Source: Phlebiopsis flavidoalba (lineage: Eukaryota > Basidiomycota > Agaricomycetes > Polyporales > Phanerochaetaceae). Taken from it: DNA of 64,000 nucleotides. The position numbers and the translations under genes are program-made. The notes below the pieces were generated by a model that ran no database searches, was not told the DNA's origin, and saw only the letters and a program-made list of their open reading frames with translations. This document shows, piece after piece, positions 24,150 through 36,940 of this stretch (within the stretch, counting starts at the first letter, position 1; each line of letters opens with the position of its first letter). Location of the stretch: the NCBI GenBank assembly GCA_035772785.1, contig JAOCPU010000004.1, forward strand, positions 372,001 through 436,000. The letters are read 5' to 3'.

Positions 24150-27100
24150 TCAATAGCCTACATGCTCGATCTGCGCGATCAAGTCTTGCCATACGTTTTG
24201 CATAGTACCCTCTGGTGAGTACCGACCGTTGACGTCGGCCTCTGCACCGAGCGCGAAGCCGTTGCCGTTGTCCGCATAGCCATAGTCGAAGACGGGGAAG
24301 TACTGCGGTAGCGACTGCTGTGTCATGGTGAGCGGCGAGAGCTGCTGGGGGCCCTGGAACGCAGGACTAGAGTAGCTGGAGGACGCGCCAGCGGACACAG
24401 GAGTCATCTCGGCAAAGCTCTGGTGGTCGTACGGCGAGGGCATCGAGGACAGCGGCTGCATCTGAGCCTGGGGCTGCGGCTGGGGAGCCTGGTGAGCGTT
24501 GTTCGCAAAGGTACGAAGATACTCGAGCACCACGGGATGTGTCTGTGCGTCAAGGTCTTGCTTGATGGGGAAAGGTACGATCGGGTTGGATGAGACGGGC
24601 GAGAAAGTTTGCCGATAACGGGGGAGAGCGATTTTTCCTTCTGGGCGACGAGACGTGTGCGGCCGCCAAGGACGTTGAGCTCGTCGTTGTCGTCCGCGGG
24701 GGTGGACGGTTCCGAGAGGGGAGCCCTGGCGGGAGGGAGGGGTGTTCCTGAATTGGGCAAGGCTCGCGTGGGCCTTGTCGCGGAGGTTGAGCATGATCGC
24801 CTGTGGGGAGTCGGTGAGCATAAATTCCGACCAGGATCGGAGGTTTGGTCAGACGCACCAACACATTCTGCGCGCGTGAAAGAGATGGGCCGTCTTCGAA
24901 AACAGATCGCACGCTGCATCCAATTGGACGAGCGCAGACGGGGCCAGGCTCATCGAAGGGCAACGGGTCACGATCGATCCCAATATAATCTGCAGATGTG
25001 GTGAGTGTCGCGCCACCGTGCGGGGACAGAGTAGCACTAACGGAGCACGAAAACAGATGCGTCCACAGGAACCACATTCGCTCAGACAGCTCTTTGAGTT
25101 GTGAGTGGATATTCCGCACTAGGGCGAACCAGCGACCCCGCACTGCGGTACGCGGCTATAAACGAACTACCGTACGGGCTGCCCAGAGGATCCTTCGGGT
25201 GGTCGCTTACGGCTCTCGCAAAGAAGCCCCTGTGCATGTCTAGTCGCATGGGTCATATGAGACCAATTGATAGAACGATCGGGTAAGAGCGAGGGACGTA
25301 CACAGCAAATCTGGAAGAATAAAGTTAGATTACCCTGCGCACACGGGTGTCCACAAAGACAAGCAAACTCACTCGACTCCCGAATGGCCAATACCAAATG
25401 CCGCTGCAGAATCAGCGGCACTGAGTCGTACGAACCTGCGCGAGCATCTGCATTGCCGAAACCGGCGATTTGTAGGATGGGAGGAACGTGGAACCCTCGC
25501 AATTTGCGATCAAGTTGTAGAACAGTGTTGTATGTTGGCGTTTTCGCGCCCAAAGGCCTGGTCGTACACCTGATGCATGCATTCGGACACGTATCGATGT
25601 TTCCACCAATGAACTGGGAGCGGGTTAGGCAATGCAAAGTGTACGTAGGTATTGTGACTTACAAGTCTCTTCGTCGTGGGGCTCGTCCGTGTGCGGCTTC
25701 TTGCAGTCGACGTGGGCTAGGTAGAATGACGGTGGTCGGCCCATGGTATAACACTAGATCAGGGTTAGTATTCGTGAGCGAAAGCGACCGAGGTCTTCGC
25801 ACCGACCTGTAGCAGGTCATATACATAGAGCTCCCAGAACGCTTGCCGTCGTCTCTGGATCTCCCTGCCATCGACGTTTTTCCAGCGCCCGGCATCCTTG
25901 TCTGTAAGATCAGTTAGTCGATTTCTCCGCTTTTCGCACGGGCTACGTACGGAGTCCCATCTGCGGAAAGGGGAGGCGATAATTCAGTCAAGATTCACGT
26001 GCACCAGCCGCGAGGTTTACTCACGCTTATGCCGAGCTTTACTGCGAGCCCCATCAGGGCCCATCGTGAGCCCCACTCCGCTGCCATATCTTTCTGACAA
26101 GAAGAGGTAAAAGGCCATGAGATACTGTGCGAGCGATTAATTGGGTATCTTAGATGTATCCCAAAATTATAACGACGTACCAGGACCTGGACTGCGAACA
26201 ATGTCGGCTCCTCAAATATGGGGCTTTGGAATAGCGCGGCTCGCGCAAGTTGATGGTACTTCTCAGCTTCAATATTGTAGGCGACCCGCTTGGTGTCCAT
26301 CAAACTGCCAATGGCTAGAACCATGAACATCAGCGCGAGTTGATGTGATAGGAGCGGGTCGTCGATATCTGGCAAGATATTCGGGTTGTAAAACTGGTTG
26401 AAAACGGTGTCGTTGAACTCGTCAAGTGAGATAATGTTGTACCTGGGTACAGAGTTGCGTCAGCATGTTACCGAGGAGGAACAAAAGCAAAGGCACTTAC
26501 TCCCATGCTGTAATGGAGTCATGTGGCGTTAGAGCGACTGATGATGCCATCTCACTGCGAACGACGCACCGGCATGTTGGAAGTATATGTGACGCAGATC
26601 CGCAGCCATGCTCATCTGCAGGCGGCAGATACCAATATATGCTCTTCAGGCGAGTCCCACGCTCCTGGACCAGGTGGTCTGAGTGTCTGGGAGTGGCGGG
26701 AATGTTAGGTGCTATAGGGAAGAAACCTGACATCGAGAGGATCTCCGCTGGTATTATCTTGCGTAGTAGACCTAGTCGCGTCCTCCTTTTCCTTCTCATG
26801 CTGTTTCGTTTCTGCGGTATCCGCATAAGAGCTGCGCCCATAGTAGTGTCAATGGCAAGGGGCGGCATACCTGCAAAAAGTACTGCGGCGCGCATGTCAG
26901 AGCAGTGTGCCGTCATTAGCACAGGATGATGAAACATACCCAAGAACTGGTCGCTTGACCAAAGTAGCTTGTGCGGCCGGTGTCGCTGATGACCAACGAG
27001 GAGCCAAACGCGTCGACAACGTCACCGCCTGCTCGTCAGAGTTGCCATTCGCAATGGCTAGATTTTCCCGCTGCAGGGGAGCCTTGATCCGCAGGAGGTC

Positions 27101-27660
27101 TTCGGAGAGGAGCGGGTGGTTGTCCTGTGAGTGCATAGCATGGGACGCTCTGAGCCCATCCTCCAGGTCTCTCACACGGGTAGAGAGTTCTTCAATCTTC
27201 TGGTGTAGGTCCTGCGTCGAGGCAAGAACAAAGCGTGTTGCACTGTTGTAGAGACTGCATGAAGACTGCTTGCAGTACTTCCTAGGCACATACTTACCGG
27301 TTGCCCTTCCCAGTTGTCAGAGACCCTACGGGACAGGGGTCATCGAAATTAGAGTTTGGGTAATAGTAATGAATGAAAGCGTACCATCTGGACATATCGC
27401 AGCGCATCCTCTCTTAACGCAAGAGCCACAGGGTATAGCACGGTCACAGCGCAGTTTCAGTCTGAGGGGGGGAAGCCGAGATAGTTTAGTACCGCGGCGG
27501 TGATCGTCATGTGGGGACCAATGGTGGGGAGCGGGGAGTACCTGCGGCATTCAGCACATGATAGACGCGTCGCACCTCTCTTGCGTTTCTTGACCTCGCC
27601 GCCAGGGGGTCTGTTGGCCTGACAGTCGGACCCATTGAGATTGGTCTCGGGCGACGACAT
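24150..27660 (-). CDS. Zn2Cys6 fungal transcription factor (copy 1)
   Basis: Nuclear DNA-binding regulator. The start at 27660 opens MSSPETNLNGSDCQ; a basic stretch (KKRKRGATR) leads into LSCAECRR, an intron, then LKLRCDRAIPC and GSCVKRGCAAICPDG, a complete C6 binuclear zinc cluster. A predicted coiled coil follows at about 27,190-27,240 (DLHQKIEELSTRVRDLEDGL), then HPLLSEDLLRIK. The middle region carries the fungal transcription-factor domain: LLSHQLALMFMVLAIGSLMD, KYHQLARAALFQSPIFEEPT and WALMGLAVKLGIS, near 26,000-26,370. The tail is Gln/Ser/Pro-rich (QPQPQAQMQPLSS), as in activation domains, and ends IEHVGY with stop at 24150-24152. Target genes cannot be told from sequence. It is homologous along its length to the plus-strand gene at 36.9-40.4 kb. 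Confidence 0.82.
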
Positions 27661-28065
27661 GGTAGAGCTAAAGAAACCTGTGAAGGAGCGCGAAGAAGCG
27701 TCCCGAGTGATGCATAATAATTTGCATCTCAGATGGTCACCCAAGCAGCATGAGGCGGCAAAGAGTAGGCAGCAAGATCCCACATTCGGTAATTCCCCCT
27801 GAGCCCCAGATGGATCCCTTTCCCGCGTGCGCTGCGCCAGTGGGAGAAGCATCTTGACCCAAAGTGAGCCCTACCTGACTCCTCTCGAGGGCCGAGGCTA
27901 TTAGCAGCTGTACACACTACGGCGACAACCAGGGGCACGGTGTAATGCCTTCACACCGTGCGGCAACTATGAAAAGCAGGAGACGCCGGCATCGGTTATC
28001 CGGCTCATTTTCCGAACCTGTGTCTGCGGAGGCTCAGCGCGCTGCGCGGCGGTCTCAAGATACCC

Positions 28066-28650
28066 TCAACCATCGCCGACGTCGCCTGAATTCGTAAGAT
28101 ATTCCAAATAATTCTCGACGCTGCGGTGATTGTTCATAGGACCATAAACAGCCTGACGTGCCGCCGCGGAGATGCCCCGGGCAGCACCAATCGGGGAGCC
28201 ACAGGGCCTTGCGTTGCGATTCATCATGCTTGCTCTGGACGTATAAGCGTCCTCTTGTGAGCGTCGAATGCCGCGCCGTGGCATCTGATAGGCATCCATA
28301 ACGGCCACGGACAGACCCTTACGAATTGATCCCCACCCGCACTGCGCCGGCGTTTCTGGCTCGCTTCCCCGCGCGTGGCCATTCCGTCTCCCAGCATCCT
28401 CTTGGCGGACTTGCATACGAGCTGCTCAGCGAGGCTCGCGGAGGAGGTTGAGTTTGCAAAGGGGTCCGAGTGGAATCGGTAGCCAGGGGGAGGGGTATCG
28501 CACACCTCTTTAGGACTTGCGTGGGGAGGCCTCGACAGCACTTCTCTATAGAGAAGCCAGTTTTGGAGAGCACGAGATCAGCTTTGCTTCTATGGCAAAA
28601 GCTTTTTGTCAACTGTATACGTTGCTCGGGATGAGCGCGATAGGGCAACC
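28066..28650 (-). CDS. Hypothetical basic Ser/Pro-rich protein (weak model)
   Basis: Minus-strand frames overlapping here give a coherent low-complexity product: PPGYRFHSDPFANSTSSASL, then a basic KRMLGDGMATRG segment, ending SVENYLEYLTNSGDVGDG with stop at 28066. At least one frame change links the two halves. There is no domain I recognise and the start is uncertain. It lies between the divergent transcription-factor and TSR4-like genes. It may be a real small gene or a chance open region. Confidence 0.3.
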
Positions 28651-29271
28651 GGCCATATCAACAAACTACATGTATTGGCTGATTTCCTCCGAGCCAGCGC
28701 GTGTGACGCTAGCGCATCGTCGTTTTGGACCATGAAATAGGGAGGGGAGGGGGGGGAGATACGAAAAGGGGAACGCATTCATCCATGCCTGTAAGCAGTT
28801 GGGTCATATTAAAGAGTTTTCGCACATCACGTATGATAGGATGTCGACGTTAGTACCATTGACTTCCTTGCAAAGACCCGTTTCAGACTTCGCAGCGGCG
28901 TCGCATCAAGACGTGGAAGGTGATGAAGACAATACTTGCCTAATGTGGATGGCAGTGAAGTTGTTTGGCAGATCCAAACAATTCATAAGACCAAAATTTG
29001 CGAGACGCCCCTGACCTTCACACCTGCCTCCTGCTGAGGACCTCTTGACCAACTGTGAGTAGAATTTTCACGCCCGTCTCTTTTATGATGATCCTTCAGA
29101 TGACGAGTCTGAAAGTGTTTGGCCTAGAGGTTTCCTCTTGTCAACCTTCATTTTGACGACACCATAAATTTATACCATTCATGCATTTCTGATCCAACAA
29201 ACATCCCGCGAAAACCCGTTTTCGAATCCATACTTATACACTTTTTTTTCAGTAGCTGACGTTCGCTTCCC

Positions 29272-31042
29272 ATGGCGCCCTCCAATAGCGAAGACGATTG
29301 GTCGGATTCGGATGACGAGGAAGCCGTCGGACACGGTAACGGCGTGCAGCTGGGGCGTTCCAGATGGCCCACTGAACGCTGAGAACTGACCTGTCGCGAT
29401 GCAGCAGTTCTCCCTCCCGAATAGAGGCGCGACTCCCCGTACGAGCCTCTCGCCACGGCATGTACTATTCTCTTCTTTAAATAATATCTTTGTCTTCTCT
29501 ATGCCCATAGGAAAAGCATTTTTGACGTCCGCCTGAACCCCCATTCGAGTCTTCAAACATGTCAAAGAACTGCTCAACATCTATGGAACGATCGTGGTGC
29601 AGGTATGGTGCCCGTTGGAAGAAAGCCCTCATGATATGGCTTTGTATGTCTGGGCTTGCAGTCGCGGTGTTTGTCAAGGGCCTGGCGCTGGAAAGGTGGC
29701 GTGCAGTGTGCCTCGCCGAATCGCATTAGTTTAAAATCTGTGCATTACGAGCGTACGCGCGTGGAGAGGATTTGCGTTTTCAACGAAAAGTACGCAGCAA
29801 AGCTAGCAAAGAAGAAAACACGTCGAGCACAGAAGGTCAAACCCGTGGTTGGAAGAGAACAAAACCGGTCGTCGTCAAGTCCAATCCTTTCTCGGATATG
29901 TCCAGGATGCGAAAGAATACAGGATGAACTGACAGGCCATCAGCTCGGTGCTGTGCTAGCTTCACCAGGAACCGTTCGGGTTGGGTTCTCAGATATTTGG
30001 AGGTGTTGTCCCATGCCAAAGAGGCTGAACCACCGCACCAGCCTCGTAGAGCAGAAGAGACGAGTACCCAGTCAAGCGAGGATGGTGAGGATGGTGAGGA
30101 CAGCGGGGAAGATGAGGACAACTGACGATGAAGGAAGACGAAACGGGTCGTCACGCCATGGGCCTCCACCACCAGAAAAAAAATAATAGAAACCTCAGAT
30201 TGGTCTACGAAAGCTCCTTCGTGTATCCAGCGCTGTACTTGTCTACAACAGCAGAATACCTACCACCCGAAGCAAGAGAGCAGCAAAACCAACGCTGCTG
30301 TGTGGTGGTCGATGACATCCCAGAAGACAAAGGACTGAACGGGCAAAAAGAGCAAGGAGTCTACGTGGGACGCCCCCCACTCCTCGAGGGTTAATGAAAA
30401 CTACCCCTGGATAGTCGACGCTTCGGGGGGGGGGGGGGGGGCTTTTCGAGCGGTTTAGCAAGCGAGTTGGATATGAGGCAGATACAATGTAGTCGGTAAT
30501 TGTTTCTTTACGTCCGAGCCATTGAGCATGAACATTGCTCTGACAACAGATGCTCAAGATATGAACTGTGGAGGCAACAACCTTGCCCCTTCCTTTTGCG
30601 AGCGACGAAGTCTTCGACCCCGCCTCTTCCCCTAAACCTCCCACAGTCGCCCTTCCGGTGACGAAGCCCGACTCCATGGTTGCTGGTGCCGCCAGCGCGG
30701 GAGAGAAACATACAGCACGTCGTCCATTGCCGCGTGTCCCGAGCTTTGTAGCGAGGAGGCGTGTATTTGAATGTCAGCTCATGGCCGAACCTCATCAAAC
30801 GTGCCTTCGGGATTCTCGCGTAAGCAAGACGCGAAGAGCACTCAGACAGATGAGGAGAGAAGGAAGGAGGTCGAGCGGGTGCTTCAAAAAGGGGAGAAAG
30901 AGTGTTGAGGCGGACTGGTATGGGCTGGGGCACCTGCATGGTTTTCCCTCGTGTGAGAACGATTGTAGCGAGGAAAAAGGCGCGTCCCTGAAGAGCTGCT
31001 TGGCGGGAAAGAAAGCTCGTCCTGGTCCAATGGGATCAGTAA
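29272..31042 (+). CDS. TSR4: TSR4/PDCD2-family ribosome biogenesis protein
   Basis: TSR4/PDCD2 proteins are cytosolic chaperones of a small-subunit ribosomal protein (uS5/Rps2) and are needed for 20S rRNA maturation. The start at 29272 opens MAPSNSEDDWSDSDDEE. PDGPLNAEN follows, like the family's N-terminal PDGP motif. ALYVWACSRGVCQG near 29,640-29,680 belongs to the Cys-rich MYND-like half. FNEKYAAKLAKKK and an acidic stretch (SSEDGEDGEDSGEDEDN) come next. The C-terminal domain gives ALYLSTTAEYLPPEAR near 30,230, FERFSKRVGYEAD near 30,445, LPFASDEVFD near 30,592, RVFECQLM near 30,762 and LVLVQWDQ with stop TAA at 31040-31042. A run of 17 G at 30425-30441 interrupts the coding region just before FERFSKRV. 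Several one-base shifts also occur. Confidence 0.78.
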
Positions 31043-31486
31043 GCTGCCTGGAGCCGGTCAGGACCATTCTTACGTCCTCTTGCGCGCAGGGCTTGATCCT
31101 TGTGTGATTTCCGCCTGCTGTACACGCGCCATGACAGGCACATGAACGCAGGTCTCTCACAACCGCTCACCCTCTCGAGCCAGCGAGCTCTGTCTGTAGC
31201 CTACACTGTATCCATAGATTATTCGAGACATCGCGCTACAGAGGTTGACAACGCGAAAAAAATCGGCTCAGAGCGCGACTTCGAGGCGAGGCGGGCGACG
31301 AGACAGGGTCTCAGCTGCATCCAGCACGTGTCATGATGCGGAGGCATTTGGACGCCCGATAGGCGCCAACTGACATAGAGGCCAGGCCGGCTCGGTTCGC
31401 AAACTCGACAACGAACAAGATCCTCCTCAGCCTTTCTTTCGCTGCCAGTCCAGCGTGTAACATATCCTCTTCCTACTTTCTTGCTT
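31043..31486. other. Intergenic region between TSR4-like and CCCH-Smr genes
   Basis: About 440 bp between co-directional plus-strand genes, presumably containing the promoter and leader of the downstream gene. I see no further coding signal. Confidence 0.4.
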
Positions 31487-34401
31487 ATGCCACTCAGCCA
31501 ACATGATGACTTGCTCCTCCTGTCATCTCTGTGCCAAAAAGTGACCTCCAGGCTCGTCCTGATTCCCAGGCCGCGGCGACCCCGCAGGAACTGTCGCCCC
31601 GCCGCGATTTCCTCACACTCGCGCGCAGCTTACCGCGATTGCTCGCCAGTACAGACCATTAGATAACTACGACGACGAGAACGAGGACGATCCCAGTCGT
31701 GTCACGTCCTCACTCGTCGTTAGAGTCGCTTCTTTACTCGACGCGGAGCGTGAGGAGGATCTTAAGAATCTACTGAGGGAGACCTTTGGTCCCGCCATCG
31801 ACGACGATGAGGTGAGCGAACAGAGTCGGTGCATGTCCACCTAACTCACCTTTCTCAGCTGGGCGGCCATGTATTGGACCTCATGCATCGTCATCGCGAC
31901 GACGTCGACAATGTCCCATTCCTGTTTCTGACGCCAAGCAGGCGTCCCATCTCTCGACCCTCCTCTAGAGCCTCCACTCATTCTTCCAGAGTAATTGCTC
32001 GTCCAGATACACCTAATTCCGCTCCTGGCTCCCCACTCTCCATGGTATTTCGTCGCCCACACACCCCACTCGTGTCTCCTCTCGCTCACGCCGCCCAAGC
32101 CCAACTCATACATCACTTGCGCGCAGCGAGTCTCCTGCTCTCTCTCCTGTCTTTTCCTCCAGCTCAGTTCGCGTCAAGTCTCCCAGCCTCTCCTCTATCT
32201 TCGCCTCGTATATTGAACGCTAAAGCTCATGAATTTAAACCTATTCAACGGCCGCTCTCAGCAGCCTCGTCCAACCCAGGTTCACTGGCTTCACTCAGGG
32301 CCGAAACGCCTTCTCCCGATCTATGGGCACATAAATCCACAGAGACCGACGTCCAAACTGGCTATAGCTGCCCCGTTAACTCCTGACAGTGCTCTACTTC
32401 CCAGGGCTGGCACTCCCAGCTCTCTCAGACTGTCTCTCCGTCCGGAGGACGACGAGGACGACGAGGATCCGTTTGATCCGTTCGGCCCCAAACCTATCCC
32501 GAGATCATTCCTGTCCGGGGATGTTGACGCTACCCCGATTCCGCCATGGTCGCACTCTCCTCTGTCCAACTCCTCGCTTTCCGCCTCTACCGATGACGCT
32601 CGTTATAACTACTACAACGACGATCCTCAGTTGCAAACATACGGCTCGCAAACTACTTGACTCCTTGCAGGACGACGCGGAGTTCGATGTGGAGGCAATC
32701 GCGACTGGTGGAATGCTGGCAGACGGCATGACGCCTCTGGATGTTCTCAGCATGGTCTTCGGCTCTACTCTTTTGCACCGTCTGAGCTGGAAGAGGCATT
32801 GTCCAACAACGGCTATGACTTTGACCGTGCTATGTCGTGGCTTGTAGACCGTCAAATCGCGACCCACACGCGAACAACGCCGGCATTGCGCCTCCTAGGC
32901 TCCACGCGCCCGGTGGACGTGTCAGCGTCATTCCTCGAGAGGGCTTCGGAGGCCACTTCCGCGGAGGGCGAGGATTCTACAACGGCGGAGGTTTCCGCGG
33001 CAATCGATTCAAAACGGTCGGCCTGTCCCCGGTGGGGAATCGCGTATGTCGCTATTTCCTTGCAGGAGAGTGTCTTCGTGCAGATTGTCGCTTCAGGTCA
33101 GTACATCCTCCCACTGTGTTCGGTCGGGTTTCATTGACGGAATTATAGCCACGACCTGGAGCGTGCGCTCTGCCGTTTCTGGCTCCGTGGGACATGTGCA
33201 AAGGGCGAAAACTGCGAGTTCCTGCACCATTTACCAAAAGACATAGACGTACCAGGGATTTCGCAGGCCATGGCTAGAACTGATTTGAGCGCAGGTAGCG
33301 GAGAGGGTGTAGTCGCAACCCTCCGGTTGAAGAGTTTCCAGCTCTGAACAACGCCGTTAGTGCTCAGCCCAAACCTAGACGTGGGTTCGGACACGATGGC
33401 CCTACCCAAAGACCCAGCGCATTCGCGGTTCGCCGCCGCAGTAAAGAAGGGCGCCGCCGGGGGCCCTGCATCCAACGATCCCGTCTGGGCTCTCAGGCTA
33501 AGGACGCTCCAGCCTCTCCTGCTCGCCGGGATGGCGGAAGCAGCACACCTGACCCCGTGCAAAATAAGGTCACTGTTGTCGCTCCAAGGCCCTCTCCACG
33601 AATCAAACTGCGGTCGCCGACCCTACTTCCCACACTAACCACCGGAGAGTCCGTCAACAACTTGTACATGGCGTACCGGTCTAGGGCGCACCAGCTGGGA
33701 TCAGCCCGCAATGCGTGTCTCGCGCGGGCCGCCGAGGCGTGGAAGAAGGGCGACGGTGCCGCCGCGAAGCGGTTTAGTCGCGAGGGCCACGACCTGAACG
33801 CGAAGATGAGCGCCGAGATGGCGCAGGCCGCTGGGAGACTTGTCCGTGAGCGTGCGAAGCTCGCTGAGCAGGGCCGTCAGGGCTAGGGACTCGCTCTGGT
33901 CGGACGACTATGGAGACCGGACGGCAAAAGGTAGAATCATTGGAGCCGGCCTGGGGGTTTGTCTAGGCATTGCCAGCCAGACAGTTGGAGATGGGAAGAA
34001 GCTTACCCCTGAGGAAACGCACGGAGGTCATGCTCGATCTGCATGGGCTGCACTCCACCGAAGCCACTGAGGTGGTCGAGAGAGTTTCTTGCTTGCTGTG
34101 AGTCTGCCTCGCTACGCTCCTACACTTACCTGACTGATGTGACGTAGTTGGAACGCGACCACTTCTATGGCTTGGGTAAGCTTTAGCTTGCTGTAAACAC
34201 GAGCCGTGTGCTGATTTGTTGCCTTGCAGCATATCTCGTCGTCGGCGAGGAAAAACACACGGGTACCCAGGACCCTGCGCGAGCGTGCATCACGCGCGCG
34301 GCTTGCGGCTGGGCGTCCGAGAGTGGCTACACCTCTGGGCTATCCCTGGAGCGAGCGTGACGGTGTAATTTGCGTTTGATCCCCTGACTCACGCACAATA
34401 G
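31487..34401 (+). CDS. CCCH zinc-finger, DUF1771 and Smr domain protein
   Basis: Probable RNA- or DNA-binding protein; Smr domains are often nucleases linked to mRNA or mismatch processing, but the role here is inferred. An acidic helical N-terminus (SSLVVRVASLLDAEREEDLK) spans an intron at 31812-31858 (47 bp, CTAAC branch) into HVLDLMHRHRDDVDNVPFLF. A long Ser/Pro linker follows. DPFDPFGPKPIPRSFLSG and a CUE/UBA-like NNGYDFDRAMSWLVDRQIAT (near 32,800) come next. Finger 1 is CRYFLAGECLRADCRF plus His and finger 2 is CRFWLRGTCAKGENCEFLHH, both C-x7-C-x5-C-x3-H, split by an intron at 33097-33148. DUF1771 (LYMAYRSRAHQLGSARNACL) is near 33,660-33,860. Smr (MLDLHGLHSTEATEVVE, YLVVGEEKHTGTQDPA) leads to a stop at 34399-34401. 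Exact start uncertain. Confidence 0.8.
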
Positions 34402-34973
34402 AGGAGGCGTTCGTATTCTTGACGTGATATATGCAAAGGAAATGTAACAACAGGAGAGTCCGATGCTGGCCATACCGCCGCATCTGTGTAGGATGTACGG
34501 TTGACAGAAATATTGTAGAGCCTCCGATGTGTGTCTTCGTTGACTACCATCTGATAGATCTTTCGTAGACGTGTGTTGCTATGTGCGCGTCGCTGTGTGA
34601 TCTGTCGTTGAAATTGCAACACCGGGCTCGGCCTGTTTTTTTGGTGGCAGTCTGTTCATGTAACACGTGGGGATTCCAACCAAGCGCTTGCGGCACAAGG
34701 GCACCTGCCGCCTACTTTAGAACTTGGTTATCGACGTGGAGGAGCCTGGGGCCAGCCTTACACACCTTTAACCCAATCGTGGATACCAAAGGCGTGTGCA
34801 GGGCCTTATCTTAACCCTTGCCAGCCCTCATCGCATTCCTCAGCCGACACCTCCTCCTGCGCACACACCGCTTTACTGCCTCGGAGGGAGTCGCCGTCGA
34901 CCCGTTTCGTTTTCAACCCGCCCACACATATCAACACCTCTTGGTACCTTTCCGTCTCTGCACTCACTACACC

Positions 34974-36560
34974 ATGTCTCTACACGACGACCACAACGAC
35001 GACCAGTATGTTCATGACTATCCACAAACGGAACTCTATAGAATCAACTCCTCGAACTCGAGCGTCAGCTCGAACTGTGAATCTTTACCCAACTTCTCCC
35101 AGCCGATCCGCGCTTTAAACTCGACCCTTTCACACTGGATTCGTCAGTGTTTGGCATCACTAGTCCACCCAAGCTTCGCCTGTCCATGACTGACCAGTCG
35201 AGAGGTGTAAGCGCGACGGACTCAAAGCGAAACTCGGGCGAGACCCCCAGGCGCGCGAGAGCAGCCACCGAGGGATGCGCTCCAGGACGTGACGGAGAGA
35301 TGCCTAGAGCTGCGAGGGTCAGCTCTCGCCTCGGCTGCGGTCGCAAAGAGCCAAGAAGACCCAGGATGCCGTAGTCATGCTCCGCGGCAAAGCTCGAAGA
35401 CAGCAGGTTGGTTCATGTCCGTCCATCCTGACTACCCTTGGCCCTAACTGTGACTCGGTTTCCAGGCGTGCTCTGATGAGGCCTGCAGACTGAGAGTGCA
35501 TGGGCGAATGAGCCAGGTGTCTAATCTAGACACTTGCCATCTCTCGCGTGCGGGCCCTTCCTCGTTCAACGGGCGCCTCCATCGTCGCGGAGGAGTTCGT
35601 TCGTAGTGACCCCTTACTGGCTCCTCGACAGGGGGGAAGACGAACGCGCCACCGACGCATTGGTCTCCGTCTCCGAACCCCCGGTTTCTTATCAGCGCGC
35701 GAACTAGGCAGCTCCACCCCGGGAACACCCCAATTCGAGCAGTTGCAACTCGGCGCTGGCGGGACCATCCTCAGCGACCTCTCCCCCTTCCAGACGAATT
35801 TCCGGATTCTTTGGCAGGAATAGCCCTACGCCCGAACCTGCCACTCTACGTACCGCGATGCGTCGGAGATGGAAGAGCTCAGAAAGGAGCTGCAAGCGGT
35901 ATTGAAAGAGCAGTTGGAAGAGACTCGGCACGAGCTCACGGTAACTCGAGAGGCGCAGGAGGGCGTCAGAAACCCTGCGTACTCGTGTCGCTCTTCCGAT
36001 CCGACATTCATCTCGGACGGAGCACAGATATCGGAATGCCGCCTCCTACTGAGCGAACGGTGCGAGCGACACCGCCAGCCCCTGCAACTTCTTGGACATT
36101 AGCCCTTCGGCATCGCGATGGGAGCTTCAAGCTCTGGAACGACGCCCCCTTCCTGCACCTCTGACACGTCCGACTTGTCGTCTCCAGCACTATCTTCAGC
36201 ATCAGTTTCTGCACCGGCTGCGTAAAGCGCCCCGGCTGCCCCCATTTCCCGCAAGCTGGGGGGCTTTTTCATCTCGGTCACGGGCAAATAGCGTCTCCTC
36301 TGCGTCATCAATTGCCACGGCCAGAGACCTCACTCGCGGGCAGCAGGGAGCCAATCTGCAATGGTCCGACTCACTCGTCGCTCGATTAGGGCACAGAGCC
36401 TGTCAGCCCCAGCTTCACCCGAGATGCCCCCCAGTACCATCATGGGTTCACACGGGGAGCAGCCTCTCGTACTCACTGACGGACTCGCCCGAGCAGCACC
36501 AGCAAGATGCTCGCCTCGGCTGATCTCGCGCACAGGTTGGAGACCACAAGCCTGGAGTAG
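34974..36560 (+). CDS. Hypothetical Ser/Pro-rich protein with a coiled coil (weak model)
   Basis: A start at 34974 (MSLHDDHNDDQ) opens an acidic Asp/His-rich N-terminus. Plus-strand blocks then give FTLDSSVFGITSPPKLRLSM near 35,133, ISGFFGRNSPTPEPATLRTA near 35,800-35,857, and a strongly helical charged stretch EELRKELQAVLKEQLEETRH near 35,870-35,930 that should form a coiled coil. Later segments are Pro/Ser-rich. These blocks sit in different frames, so introns and shifts are implied but not resolved, and the 3' end is a guess. I do not recognise a family. The next gene starts about 400 bp downstream in the same direction. Confidence 0.4.
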
Positions 36561-36940
36561 GGACATCGCCTCTCGCATGATCACGACAATCCTATTCTAT
36601 GATACCTCTGTAATTCGGGCAGATATGCCTGAGAATCCTTTTCGTTACCATTTGTTGTACACACCTAGCACAGCATGGAATTTCGGAGAATCGATTTGTA
36701 GTAGCATGTGTGTGTCCTACCATGGGCTTCGTGAGCACTGCCGGATACTTGAGGTAGACGTGTGCGGTGTCCTCGAGAATATGCGAACACCGAGATCAGG
36801 TGATGCTGGGCCCTTATACAGGTAGAGCTGTCAGACTGGCTGAAAGGCAAACAAGCCCTAGGTCGCCAGGGGCGTCAGCGAGAGCGCCCTCCTAGACTCA
36901 CTCTCACCATCCCCAGGGCTGTCGGTGTCCCGCTCATACC

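Noticed and set aside
36099..36311. Minus-strand acidic frame opposite the hypothetical coiled-coil gene
   Set aside because: It is a shadow of the plus-strand coding region with no domain, and neighbouring evidence favours the plus strand.
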